64,000 nt of DNA from NCBI GenBank assembly GCA_964017065.1, contig OZ024786.1, forward strand, positions 11,226,578 through 11,290,577. Direction: 5' to 3'. A program made the translations under genes and the position numbers. Below are positions 46,926 through 57,838 of this stretch, piece by piece (the stretch's first letter is position 1; every line of letters starts with the position of its first letter). The DNA comes from Haliclona indistincta. Its lineage: Eukaryota > Porifera > Demospongiae > Haplosclerida > Chalinidae. The notes beneath the pieces were generated by a model. The model worked only from the letters and a program-made list of their open reading frames with translations. It was not told where the DNA came from and did not search any database.

Positions 46926-48501
46926 CTGAGTAAATTTTCCAGCACCGGTGCACCATTTATTTCTACGCCACTGATACAGACACTGCAGTCAAGAGAGCAA
47001 GCTGGCGTGCACTTGAACCCGTAGCTAGCGACTGATCACGTGAAGGTGAATTGAACCATGCGCTGGTCATGTGTTCGACAGGAAGTTTGGTGGGCGTAGC
47101 ACTGACCTGAGAGTGCATCTGATGGGCGTGGCACTGGCTTGAGAGTGCACCGGCATGAGACTGCATCGGGATGACAAATCCTTATCGATAATCTAGCGAA
47201 TCTGTGCTTAGAATCCGGGAATCCACGCCTGAATACAGTCTATCGGCCAAACGACCGGAAGTCCAATCACTCCCATACAATTTTATTTTTACCGGATGTG
47301 CACTTCCGTCTAGCCATGGCGCTCGCTAGAAAAACTTTCAACTGCTTGTAGTTTATCGTAACTTCATCTTACATATTTCTTTTCTGCAATGCAAGTTCAC
47401 TAGTAAGTTCCCTTGAACTTGACCAAATTTCAGAGCTCTATTATAAACACAGCGCCGCTGAGGTCTGCTTACCTGCACGTCGATAGCCTAGCTAAAAGCC
47501 GTCAGGAAATTTTTTATGACAAGCCAGGTTGTATCAAACTTTTGGTGCACTGAATAGACATGTAGTTACATCTGCTGACCAATTTTTAAATTGTTCCCGT
47601 TAGTAAATTTTAAGATATTATACCGAGTTTTGTAGCTGGAATTGTTGATACCACGCGGTTGCAAGGTAAACCATGCGTTGATACTAAACATACTATTTTA
47701 TATTACTACTATACTAGGTATACTTACAGCATGTATTTGCCTCGCACAGAAATAAAATTCATTAATATCTATCTTATAACGAGTCAGAAGTTGCTGCTAG
47801 TATTGAAATTAATTCTCTTCTATTATAATACCACTTGTTTTCTATGACAATTTTGCATGGCTGTACCAGTAGCAAAAAAGCTACAAGGGTATCAACCAAA
47901 AGAAAAGACAAACAACATAAGTTACTAAATTAAATTAGATAGATAGCCACTCTTGAAAACAGAGAGGGATGAAGCGGAGACAATCTCAGCAGGTAATTTG
48001 TTCCATAGTTTAACAGTGTCCGGGAAAAAGGAGGAGTCATAAGCAAGACATGTCTTAGCATTGAGTCAAGAACTATAACCTATGTTCTTCAGTTTCTGTA
48101 GACAGTCTTTTGTTACGAAGGTGTGAAAGTCTGTTTGCTCTATTATTTGTAATGGAGAGTAAATACAGCGCGGGATTGTGTTTATACCGAGTAGCAGTGG
48201 TGTTTCTCTTCTGAGTTCACGCTGTCTGCGCTTCAAGTTCTCTCCCGTACCAAAGCCCTGGTTCTTGCTGCAGCATCAGTCACAGTATCGCTGATGAGGG
48301 CGATGCATGGAAAGCGAGATGGGAAGGCGAATCGTCGAGTCGTCCATTTTGTAGTTGAGTTATGAAAGAACGTCGAGTAGTTATGAAAGAACGTGCAATC
48401 CCGGGGCCTTGCAATTGCTGCCCTCGTGGCCCTCGCATACAATACTACAGTATGGGCCTCGCCATATGGACTGATTGCATTCCTAAGCGTGACATATATA
48501 T
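46926..48501. other. intergenic, nothing firm
   Basis: Contains CCGTCAGGAAATTTTTTATG at about 47500, nearly repeated in direct orientation at about 55457 on the far side of the large transposon-like unit. A short frame at 48393-48623 is hydrophobic and ends inside the inverted repeat, so I do not call it. Confidence 0.35.
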
Positions 48502-48910
48502 ACAAGAAAATAAAAAGATTTCTATCGAAATCCAAAGGATGTAGGGTTGTGAAATCTACCACTGGTCCACAATGTAATCTAACAAGGAACATGCATGGAA
48601 TGGTAACACGATTGACTTGCTAACAGACCATAGATCCCTACATCAGTGGCTGTACATAAGATCAAGAATTATTTTGTCACAAGCAGAATCCAATTCAATT
48701 TAATGCATGTCTGGTGTCAGTCAACAGTAACTAGCTGAATTAGCTATAGCCAACCACAGCAGCCACTGATGTAGGGATCTATGGTCTGTTAGCAAGTCAA
48801 TCGTGTTACCATTCCATGCATGTTCCTTGTTAGATTACATTGTGGACCAGTGGTAGATTTCACAACCCTACATCCTTTGGATTTCGATAGAAATCTTTTT
48901 ATTTTCTTGT
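48502..48910. repeat. 151-bp perfect inverted repeat with 107-bp loop
   Basis: Arms 48502-48652 and 48760-48910 are exact reverse complements as far as I can read. Perfect identity implies recent origin or ongoing gene conversion. The transcript would form a 151-bp hairpin. Confidence 0.93.
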
Positions 48911-50075
48911 TTGTGTCCTTTTTTTATTTTCAGTGAAGTGCAGTTCAATATCATGCATGTACTGAGTCGTCTTTGTCATGGTTTCCACCATTGGTTTAGT
49001 TTTCCAGTTGCTGATGGCTTTTCTTTATTATTAACAATTTTAAACTTGTTGCTAAAATAAAAATTATTTGTTATGTGGTACATACCAGCTCGCCTACGCA
49101 TTCATGCATGCATGCAGTGCATACGAGCCCCGCCCACACTTATTTTTGTAGACTTGAACGCCGGTTATAATTATATCTGGCAAGCGCAGAATGGCGATCC
49201 TACACGAGTTTGCCGTTATTCGAAGACTCCAGACAAATATGGCGATACTCAAGCTAGTGCTTGGTCACGTGCGCTAGCCACTGCTTGGTCACGTGCGTGT
49301 TGCGCAATCGCAATAATGGCGTCTAACACTTAGCTCACAATGGATCACGATCGAGAACTCGCGGAATTCAGATCGCCGTTTCGCTAAAAACAATGCTCAA
49401 GAGGCACCTGCCAGGATAATTTCACGAATGTTCGTGGATGTTTTGGTCTCGGCACTGCTCGCGTAAAGGCGCTAGGCGAGTTGAAGAAAGAAAGAAGAAA
49501 GAAAGAAAGAAGAAAACGAAGATGACGAAACTCGATTTTCACCGTTTCCAGGTTCGTCACTTTAGCAACAATTTCGAGCGATCTCCTTGCTACTGTAAGA
49601 TGGGGCAACGCCAGAGAGCAGATCTAAGTGTCTTTGGACGTTTAAAATTCATCACCAGGCGAAATATCAGCGTTTGAACGCTAATACATGTATGTAGCCG
49701 CCATCTTGTTTTCTCGTTCAACCCTACATAGGGAGACACTACCGTGTCTCCCTAATATATACAAACATACAATTTCGACACAGTACTCCGCGATTACATG
49801 CCTCGCGCTAAGGCGCTCGGCAATAAAACAGTCTAGTGAAGGTCCAATGTCAAGAAGACAGCTCTCATATGATGCCCAGAACTGTGATCAGTCCACATGA
49901 GAGCAGCTGCAAGTAGAACAGGCTTATGAGTCCACACAAGATCAGCTGGAAGTAGAACAGTTTGTCTGTGCGTTATGTGAGGTCAGCCACACTCATATGA
50001 GTAGAGTCAGTACGTGGCACAGCAGTCAGGCATGTTTTACAGTTAGCCGGTATATATGGGATTACAGAAGATGAC

Positions 50076-51086
50076 GTGGTCTGTCGACCATGCAGAGATG
50101 ACGTTCGTCGAGTAGCTGCAAATCCCGGTGGCCATACTCCTAGGTGGGAGAAAAGGCATGCGAAAAAGTGTTGTGTAAAGGAATGTAAAAACGTATACTT
50201 TACACAAACTAAAGCTGCAGACAAAATAACAATCACTAAGACCCTTTTGGAGCTAGATCTCCAAATAGAAGGTGAGGAAATACCGTTTCCGACCCCTCTA
50301 TGTAGTAAGCATTACTACACAGTATACCAACGGCTTCATCAGCCACAGCAAACCAATTGCCCAACATGTGGAATTTCGCTCAAAAATTCTAACTCTCGAC
50401 CTTGTCCCAATGCCAAAGTAGTTGAAGAACACTTGCAAAATGTGGCTGGGTTTGATGTTACCATCAACTCTAACGATAGAGTCTGCTTCAATTGCTACAA
50501 GTCACATTTGATTATACTACAGAAAGAGCAACAGCAAGGTAGTGACCTGCCATCGATAGTTAGTGAGTATAGGCAGAAAGCAGCAACAGTGCTAGAGCTA
50601 CTCAGTACAACAGAACAAGTGCTCGATACGGCTCTGGAAAAAGCTCGAGAATTGGCTATGAACAAAACAATTGTTCATGTGGGAGAAAAATTGCTCAAAG
50701 GAAAAGCCATGTTGTTGGTAGATGCCCATGAATTCTTCATGGAAAAGCATGAAGAAATCCTGGCAGCTTTAAACATACTCAAACCCAACACTGAAACACA
50801 AAAATCAGTGACATCTCGATGGGTACTAAGCAATCTTAACATAGCTTTACAGCATCATTTGGTATATGCTAGTAAGGTACGTAAATATGGTGTTATTTTG
50901 TATCGTCAAGGCACAGATTTGGTGCCTATACTTCAAAGGTCACTATCAAAGATTCGTGGGTATGAAAAGAAAGCTTTTCAGTGTAAAACTTCTCAAAATC
51001 CACCCAAGAACATGAACACAAGCATGGAAACTATGTTAGATGATCTGAATGCACTGATTCTAGATCAGTGCAAGAGTTGTTTATAG
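50076..51086 (+). pseudogene. segment 1: zinc-binding N-terminus and helical region
   Basis: An open frame of 336 codons. The coding sense extends upstream with a frame break (YGITEDDVVCRPC starts before 50076; a further piece, FVCALCEVSHTHM, lies near 49960-50005). Cysteine pairs CRPC, CCVKEC, CPTC and CFNCYK, with histidines between, suggest two or three zinc-binding folds, likely for DNA or protein binding. The rest is helical and charged. It ends at a frame break near 51070, where the sense continues as QELFIEREEVFHEE in the next frame. Confidence 0.6.
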
Positions 51087-53010
51087 AAAGAGAGGAAGTA
51101 TTTCACGAGGAATACAGTTTTCTGGATGTAGAAAAGGAGATTGAGCGGATGAGTCCTACGCTAAGGAAAGTTGTGCATATGCTTACTAAATCACTGTCTG
51201 AGAAAAAACTAGCACACAAGCAATTGACTACCGAGGAACAGAAAAAGAAAAGGCTTAGACGCTACTTTTTGTTATGCATGATGCTGTTTTGTGCAGACGA
51301 CCGCTGCTCCATGCCGATGCACATGCTTATAGCTGGTTTGGTAGAAAGCCAAGGGGGTACTGCCTTTCTTATACAGGTGCTAAATAAGCTTGGAATATGC
51401 TTATCACAAGAAACACTCAAGAGGTTTATACAAAGCAAGGTGGGGACACAATTAGAGAAACACCCATGCCAAGCTTTTTTTTAGCAGCGATAGCTTCACT
51501 ATCATTTCAGTGGATAACATTGATTTCTTGCATAGCTTTGCAAGGGTTAATAAGGCCACAAGTAATAGCAGCTGGCATGGGACGACTGTACAAGTAGCTC
51601 AACCAGTACCATCAATAGCTCCTATACAAAGCCAGGATTCTAATACTGCACGAGGCACTGTAGACGAGATTACATGTGCATCACCATGTACTTCTAATGC
51701 ATGTACAGAAGGCATTGCCGACATGGACATACCTTTGCAGAGCGAATCATTGTTAGCAACAACTTCAACAGAAGTCATTGACATAACCATGCAATAGCAC
51801 AACAGAACCACATGCCACTTCAGTGGCTTCACTTACTGAACAAACTTCAGAATTGCAACTGGAACAATCACTGACCAGGAAGAGGTCAGAGAGATCCTCA
51901 CCAATTCCCTCTCCATTGAAACTCACAAGGTCACCAACAGCTAAGCAACGATGCAGAGCACGCACAGCAACTGAGTTTAAAAAGAAATATAGTCAACAAC
52001 CTTCTGTAACAGTCCCATTAGCACAGATTCACCACTCACAGCAAGTACAGTCAATAACTGACTTTACAATTGAGAATTTTTTGCTGAACGAACAGGAGAA
52101 CGAATCAATGCATGACCTGCATTATGAGCTTTTTGTTTACATGTTGAATAAGTCTGCGGTTGCAAACAGTAACTCAGAATATCCATTCATTGACATTCAG
52201 AGTTATTTTAACATTACCAGAGCAACCCACACTGAGAAGTCTAAAGTTGCGTACTTAGAAGTGATGGATGCTGTTTCGGACACCAAAGAGACACAGCTTC
52301 AGCTACTACAAGATCTATTTGCCAAGTTTATCCACCATCAAGATAGAGAGTACCTGATAATCGAAGGAGATCAGAAATTGTATGACGTGTTACAATCATT
52401 GAAATTTGAATACGGGAGAGAATTAGATTGGGTCATACCATTCCCAGGCGACTGGCACATGCTAAAAAATTACCAGATAGCACTTATGAAGCCGTACTTT
52501 GATGCCGCATTAAAGGACTTAGCAAAGGCAGCTGGGTATCCCACAGCTTCGATACAAGTATGTGGACAGTTTAAGCGGACCCATTACTTTCTAATGGAGG
52601 TGTGGGAAGCTCTCTACAGAGTCATAATTTCAAGGTTCTTTGGGCATTATCATTCTGGTTCAGGAAAGGACACTCTTGAATTAATCTCAGAGCGCATTAT
52701 GGTAAACAGAACAAGCTTCAATTCTCACACAATTAAAGAGATCGAATCTGAGATAAAATCTTTAGATTTGTTTGAAGAATTTAAAACATTCGTTCAGAAA
52801 CTTGCTCGTATAGATTGCACGTCGAGGTTTTGGGTCCAGTTTCTTTTTCAAGATTTAAATGCTTATGTTGGGCTGTTCTTGTCAATCAGAAGTGGAGACT
52901 GGAATCTGAGAACAGCCTCCATCAAAACTATGGCTCCTCTATTCACTGCTTTTGATCATGCTAATTATCGAAAGCTTAAATTATCTCCAGACATCTTGCT
53001 GATCTGCTAA
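51087..53010 (+). pseudogene. segment 2: DDE-like (RNase H-fold) core
   Basis: Three pieces in different frames: 51068-51484, 51484-51797 and about 51800-53010. Landmarks: SVDNIDFLHSFARV followed by SSWHGTTVQ (about 51500-51600), a low-complexity linker with RKRSERSSPIPSPLK, then IIEGDQKLYDVLQ (about 52365) and FPGDWHMLKNYQIALMKPYF (about 52440-52500), and a helical region with ESEIKSLDLFEE. Spaced Asp residues in DNID, GDQ and GDWH have the look of a metal-binding DDE core. Assignment as a transposase is inference. Frame breaks occur at a T8 tract, near 51800 and near 52985. Confidence 0.5.
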
Positions 53011-53012
53011 CA

Positions 53013-53819
53013 ATGCCACCATCAATAGCTACTATGCTTCAGCAAGGAGTCTTTGTCATCAGTATATCAGGAATGTCATGGCATTCTGTAGGCTTAGATG
53101 AAGCCCATGAAATGTTAATAAACAAATCATGTAAAATGTCTGTCGTCAGACCAACACCTGACCACATAAACACAGTTGCTCATTACCTGCCTTACAGGAC
53201 CAAGGCAATTGAAAATCTTGCCAAATATCTCTTTCCAGAGGAGAAGAAAACTCATGAAGTATCACCGCTATCTAAAAATGTAAAAAGAGAGCAGAATGTA
53301 AAGTCCCAGATTGAGGCAATCAACAAGTCAGGCATGTTGGAATATGTGTGTGCTGATAGAGGACTGGTTAACCCTTTCAGTAAGAAAACAGCTAACTCTC
53401 AACAATCTCTTGACCTCCTTACCTTCCGTGATGTTGGACAGCAAGAATTTCTCAACCATATTACCTTTACAATACTCAAACAACCAAGTACATCAACTAC
53501 TGTAGTTAGAAAAAGGAGGCTAAAAACCTTTTCCTTGAAAAAGCATACCAAACGGTGCATTACCCAGTTACAGAAAGACAGACAATTGCTTTTGTCTTGT
53601 ATGCGTAAAAAGCTCAAGTGGTCACACCGTACAGGCATTCCTATTAACCAAGCTGGAGAACAACTAATAGCCCTACCATTAGCTCTATGTGATCACAGTG
53701 GAAATCCTCACAAAGGACAAAAGTCATACATGACAAGAGCATTAGTAAACCGATACAAAGATCCTATTGTTTTAAACAATTTTCCCCTAGGATGGCAACC
53801 AGAGTGTTGCTTACTATAG
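53013..53819 (+). pseudogene. segment 3: LDEAHEMLINK region
   Basis: The sense begins slightly upstream (HLADLLTMPPSIATM). The motif FVISISGMSWHSVGLDEAHE then MLINKSCK is, from memory, a recurrent signature of this family and lies downstream of the DDE-like core. The C-terminal half is basic (VRKRRLKTFSLKKHTKR). It ends at TAG 53817-53819, in the same frame as the next segment, with GGG ATG following: a nonsense change or readthrough site. Confidence 0.55.
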
Positions 53820-55109
53820 GGGATGTTTATGATTAATACATCACCAGTAGCTGGCCAGACAACTTTTGGAGATTATGGTCACTTTTTAATGCGAAGGCAT
53901 GTAGCTCCCTACCTATTAAAGGGAAGCAGAGAGTTGCATCTACTGTTCGACAATCCAGGTCAACTTCAAAAAAACCCCAAAACATTTGAGCAGAAAAGAA
54001 GAGATGCATTGGCAACCACAGCTATTTGTCATAAATGCGAATACATTACTGAGTCAACAAGATTGCCAGCCAAGTGGAGAGAAAATGTTCTTAACTGCCG
54101 AAAGTGCAAGCGGGCTTTGACATGCTTTTTATCTTCATTTATGTTAAAACACATCAGTACGTATCTCTCACCATGCCAAACATTTTTTGTTGCTGGTAGC
54201 TTTGCTGAAGTAGACCTCGCAAACACGTGCTGGTTTGTCACAGGCAGCAACACTCCACAACCAGATCCACTGTATAGCAGTAATGCTGAAGAGACAGACA
54301 CGGTAATATGGTTGCACGCTGACAGGACAAAATGTAAAAAAATCTTAGTATTATCCCCAGATACAGATGTGTACATGATAGGACTGCCTTTACAATGTAC
54401 GCAGGACAAGGAAGTGATTGTGCAGATAAGTGATCTGAAATCTCGTGATTTGAAGCTTCTGCACTTAAACTGCTTGGTTGCGGCACTTGTCAATGATCCA
54501 GACATGGCAAGTGTTCCAACATCTGTTCGTTCAAATATAATACAAGCCTTATTTGTAGTAAGTGGATGCAACTATGTGTCTTTCTTTAGTGGCATAGGCA
54601 AAGCTAGTTTTGTCAAGTGCTTTTTTCAATATGCACAGTTTATCACTGGGCACACTCGGTATACAAAAGTATCGCTAGCTGATACATCTATGGAAAATAA
54701 CATACATGAGCATGGATTTTTGGCCTTCTTGCGTCTCATAGGAACAGTGTACTTTAAAAGGCATGCTAATGCTTTTGAATATGACACACCAGAATCTCAC
54801 TACAAAAGCTTTTTATGCCCAACAACAAATGCCAAGGAACAACACAGAAGATGGCTTGAAGACATTCGTCAAAGCACGTGGGACAGAATTACCTTAGAAA
54901 ATGAGATGGTTCCCACCATAGAAGCCCTATGGCTTCACTGGCTGCGGTCTTGTTGGGTACTCCATATCTGGAGACAAGGAGATAGGAACATTATGCATGT
55001 AACCGACATATCTGAGTGTGGATGGACACTTACTGACGGTATACTGTCCATCCGGAGTGGGACAGCATGGAGAACAAGAAGGCAGTTGCCGAAAGAGTGG
55101 GTTTGCTAA
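53820..55109 (+). pseudogene. segment 4: PIN/FEN-like nuclease
   Basis: 429 codons open. The family-like start GMFMINTSPVAG is followed by ELHLLFDNPG, FEQKRRDA, a Cys4 knuckle (CHKC...CRKC), then ETDTVIWLHADRTKCKKIL and VLSPDTDVYMIGLPL. Acidic residues in LLFD, ETD and SPDTD are placed as in PIN/FEN metal-dependent nucleases; the interpretation is by motif only. The frame ends in a basic alternative tail (RTRRQLPKEWVC), whereas the true sense shifts near 55060 into the CXC segment. Confidence 0.58.
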
Positions 55110-55378
55110 CAAAAGGATGCAGATGTATAACAGGTTGCTTAACTGGAAGATGTGGCTGTAGAAGGAAAGGAAAGAAATGTTCAGAGGGCTGTGAGTGTCT
55201 ACACTGCATCAACCTGCCTAACGTTAACACTAGTGGTAATGAAGATGCTGTAATTGCTGTTGCGCTAGAAAATCAAGCAAACAGAGGTGATGAAAGTGAA
55301 TTTCAAGACTTTCTAGAAGATAATCCTGAATGTGACTCAGACCTATCGTTCTCAGACTATGAACTGCTTTCAGACTAA
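55067..55378 (+). pseudogene. segment 5: CXC zinc-binding C-terminus
   Basis: 103 codons. Nine cysteines in GCRCITGCLTGRCGC and CSEGCECLHC follow the CXC/tesmin-TSO1 spacing, a DNA-binding zinc motif also found at the end of some transposon proteins. An acidic tail ends DYELLSD. In an intact unit it would be fused to the nuclease segment; here a frame break separates them. Confidence 0.65.
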
Positions 55379-55657
55379 GACGTATTTATATTATTATTAT
55401 TCATGTTGTTTGCTAATAATATATTTGCGTCAAAAGTTAGACAATACACCGTCAGGAAACTTTTTATGACATAGATTTCTCTTTAAAACCTCATAAAATA
55501 TGTGCAGTAGTAGTCAATCTAGCACGTTCTTGACTTTTGAGTTGTTCCGCTGTATTTTGGCGACGCCAGCAAGTCAACAAACTTGTAAACAAAAACGCCA
55601 TTTTTCACACAGCGCCTTAAATCAGGCAAATCACACAAACTTAGTTACAAACAGCTA
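55379..55657. other. 3' flank of the large coding unit
   Basis: AT-rich, with CCGTCAGGAAACTTTTTATG at about 55457. No gene seen. Confidence 0.35.
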
Positions 55658-55984
55658 ATGCGCGTATCAATGAAATGCCCCACTCCCCCCACCCGGGGTA
55701 GGGTGGGGATTTGTCAAAATTCGTGTGTCAAAAGCCCCACCCCTGGGGCAGTGTAACTACGAAGCTGGTTCACATTTTGCCTAAACGATGACACACTAGG
55801 CAAGTTTGTTGCTGGCAACAGTTGCGCAAAACAAATTTTCCTAGTGAATTATCATATAAGGCAAACTGTAGATCGGCTTCGAATTTACTCTGCCCCAGGG
55901 GTGGGGCTTTTGACACACGAATTTTGACAAATCCCCCACCCTACCCGGGAGGGGGGGAGTGGGGCATTTCATTGATAGGCGCAT
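55658..55984. mobile_element. GC-rich MITE with ~90-bp inverted ends
   Basis: The ends start ATGCGCSTATCAATGAAATG and continue through CCCCACTCCC, an interrupted CCCGGG, GGGTGGGG, TTGTCAAAATTCGTGTGTCA and CCCCACCCCTGGGGCA in inverted order at both sides. 327 bp, no coding. No target duplication resolved. It abuts the next element. Confidence 0.85.
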
Positions 55985-55999
55985 AATACCATAGATATT

Positions 56000-56573
56000 G
56001 AATCCTGTTAAGGGCAGACATTCAACTAGGGTCAAAGGTCGTCGCGCGCGTTCGTGTGCGCGCGCGTACAGAATTACTATAAAGGCTTGTTTGTAGCGCT
56101 AACCAGTCAGTTGGTTCTGTGGCACAGCGGTTTAGTATGGTGGCTTGTGATGCGGTCGGTCAGGGTTCGATTCTCACACAATGCATGTTTTTTTTTTGTA
56201 TTTTTTTTATTTATAAAAGTTAAGTTTTTAGCTCCATCCTTTGTGAGGCCTGTTTATGACGACTCTCCCGACGATCCTTAGGCTTACTAAGGGCCGAAGG
56301 CCCGGTTTAGGACGACCCTCTCGACGATCCTTAGTTAGGAAGACCCTCCCGACGATCCTTAGTTAGGAAGACCCTCCCGACGATCCTTAGTTAGGAAGAC
56401 CCTCCCGACGATCCTTAGTTAGTTAGGAAGACCCTCCCTACTTTGCGCAGTTAGGAGAAGGTTTTTAGGGTTTTGGGTTTAGCTGTATGTTACTAAAAAC
56501 AAGCCTTTATAGTAATTCTGTACGCGCGCGATGACCTTTGACCCTAGTTGAATGTCTGCCCTTAACGGGATTC
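56000..56573. mobile_element. Mutator-like MITE carrying a Pol III cassette, copy 2
   Basis: 574 bp with perfect 9-bp duplication ATAGATATT (55991-55999 and 56574-56582). Inverted ends GAATCCYGTTAAGGGCAGAC continue through CATTCAACTAGGGTCAAAGG, alternating CG tracts and ACTATAAAGGCTTGTTT (about 92 bp). Inside: tRNA-like promoter, T10, GACGATCCTTAG repeats, CGCAGTTAGGAGAAGG and GGTTTTGGGTTTAG. Nested in the left end of the 55.99-kb element. Confidence 0.92.
56112..56180 (+). ncRNA. tRNA-like Pol III promoter unit
   Basis: Box A TGGCACAGCGG (56120-56130) and box B GGTTCGATTCT (56164-56174); TATAAA about 40 bp upstream; T10 from about 56188. Homologous to the unit in the 17.98-kb and 61.95-kb elements. 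Confidence 0.68.
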
Positions 56574-57477
56574 ATAGATATTATATACTACGTAACCGGG
56601 ATTGGCAACGAGTCACGTGCGCCAATTGCCACTGTACATTAGCCTGCGTGCCATCAGTGTTGCGCCGTGAGTGGGCGGTAGGCGAGAGGTCAAGAAGATG
56701 TTGCTGCCTCGAGAGAACGCTCTGTTGTGAAAGGTGGGCTCGAGTGGATACTAGTGTGTTGTTACAGTCACTAGCAGGCTACTATATAGTGTTTAGCGCT
56801 CGTTCTGAGTCCCGGTGTTGCGATACACGAAGTTTGCGTTCTTTGCCGTTCTTCAGAGACTTTGTGGGCGTCTAGGTCCACGGTAGTCGAGCTCACAGCC
56901 CCAATTGTAGCTTCTGTTCATTGATGGTTCATTTGCTCATGGAACTGAAGGGCATTTAGGTAGCAAAGCTGCTTCTATGTCGCTTGATTCATTGTGTAAC
57001 TGTGTATTTACCAGGAGCAGTTTGTGGGCGCATAACGCCTTTCTGTCATCGCCTGTATGGGCTATAAAGCGTTTAAATTGTAGGATAAGCATGTAGAAAT
57101 GGAACTGGATAGTTAAGAACTTTGTGCAAGCTTTTAAACTCGAATTCTAAACATGAATATTGTACTCATTTCATAGTGATAGAATGGGTCACTGGAAGAT
57201 TCTCCATCAGCAGGATTGTCCGAGAGAGACGAAGATATATTCAGATGTTCATTGTTTTTGTTCCTCGTTGTTTTCATTGTTGTATTCTATTCTCTGTATG
57301 ATCTACAATGGTTTATACATTGATAAACAACAAAGAATTGGTAGAAGAAATGGGCAATATACTGGTGGGCGGGGCTTCGTGCAGACTTCCCGCGCAACAA
57401 GGATGGCACGCAATAATGGGCAAATTTTTGCTCGTTGCCAATCCCGGTTACGTAGTATATAATATCTATGATAATAC

Positions 57478-57739
57478 TAGACTAAAATAGCATTTTCCTA
57501 ACCTTCTTGAATGTAGCCATCTTGTTTTTACTGCCTAGCTAACGCGACGAAGCGCGTAGTAGGTCCTTCTTTCCAACCGCCTCCAACAGACAGCCTCCTC
57601 TGGCCTGGCTTGACCTCCAGTTCGTGACGTCATCAAAAAAATAAAATTCACGTGACTTGACGTTTGGCCGATAGACTGAATAATGGAATCTCTTTGGATT
57701 CGGAATTTTGTACGCTAGCTGGCACCGTGTCGGACCCCT

Positions 57740-57773
<34 letters not shown>

Positions 57774-57838
57774 CAAGAAGCTGCGCAGCATCCTGCGAGG
57801 CATCCGGATCGAGGTGTGACTGTTGTTGAACTGCCAGA
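57478..57838. promoter_or_regulatory. upstream region of the SLAIN-type gene
   Basis: Presumed promoter and 5' UTR. Contains a (TA)n tract at about 57742-57769, roughly 75 bp before the ATG. Confidence 0.4.

Larger units (their letters stand above)
49903..55378 (+). mobile_element. large transposon-like coding unit with several lesions
   Basis: About 5.4 kb of almost continuous coding sequence on one strand, with the reading frame broken repeatedly. Order: N-terminal Cys-rich segment, helical region, DDE-like core, a segment with HSVGLDEAHEMLINK, a PIN/FEN-like segment and a C-terminal CXC segment. Breaks: near 49990-50060, 51065-51080, T8 at about 51473-51482, about 51795-51815, about 52985 and about 55060, plus an in-frame TAG at 53817-53819. 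Related multi-domain frames, often unnamed, are known to me from sponge and cnidarian genomes. The unit would be one protein of roughly 1,800 residues if intact. I found no terminal inverted repeat; a hairpin (AGGGAGACAC/GTGTCTCCCT) at 49730-49753 is the only terminal candidate on the left. The parts are listed separately. Confidence 0.7.
55990..57470. mobile_element. TIR element with a 40-bp perfect inverted repeat, interrupted
   Basis: Ends start CATAGATATTATATACTACG and continue ...CCGGGATTGGCAACGAG, perfectly inverted over 40 bp at the right (57431-57470). The flank ATAATAC (55983-55989 and 57471-57477) is a 7-bp target duplication. A Mutator-like element (56000-56573) has landed ten bases inside the left terminal repeat. 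Without it the element is about 898 bp and non-coding. Confidence 0.87.
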
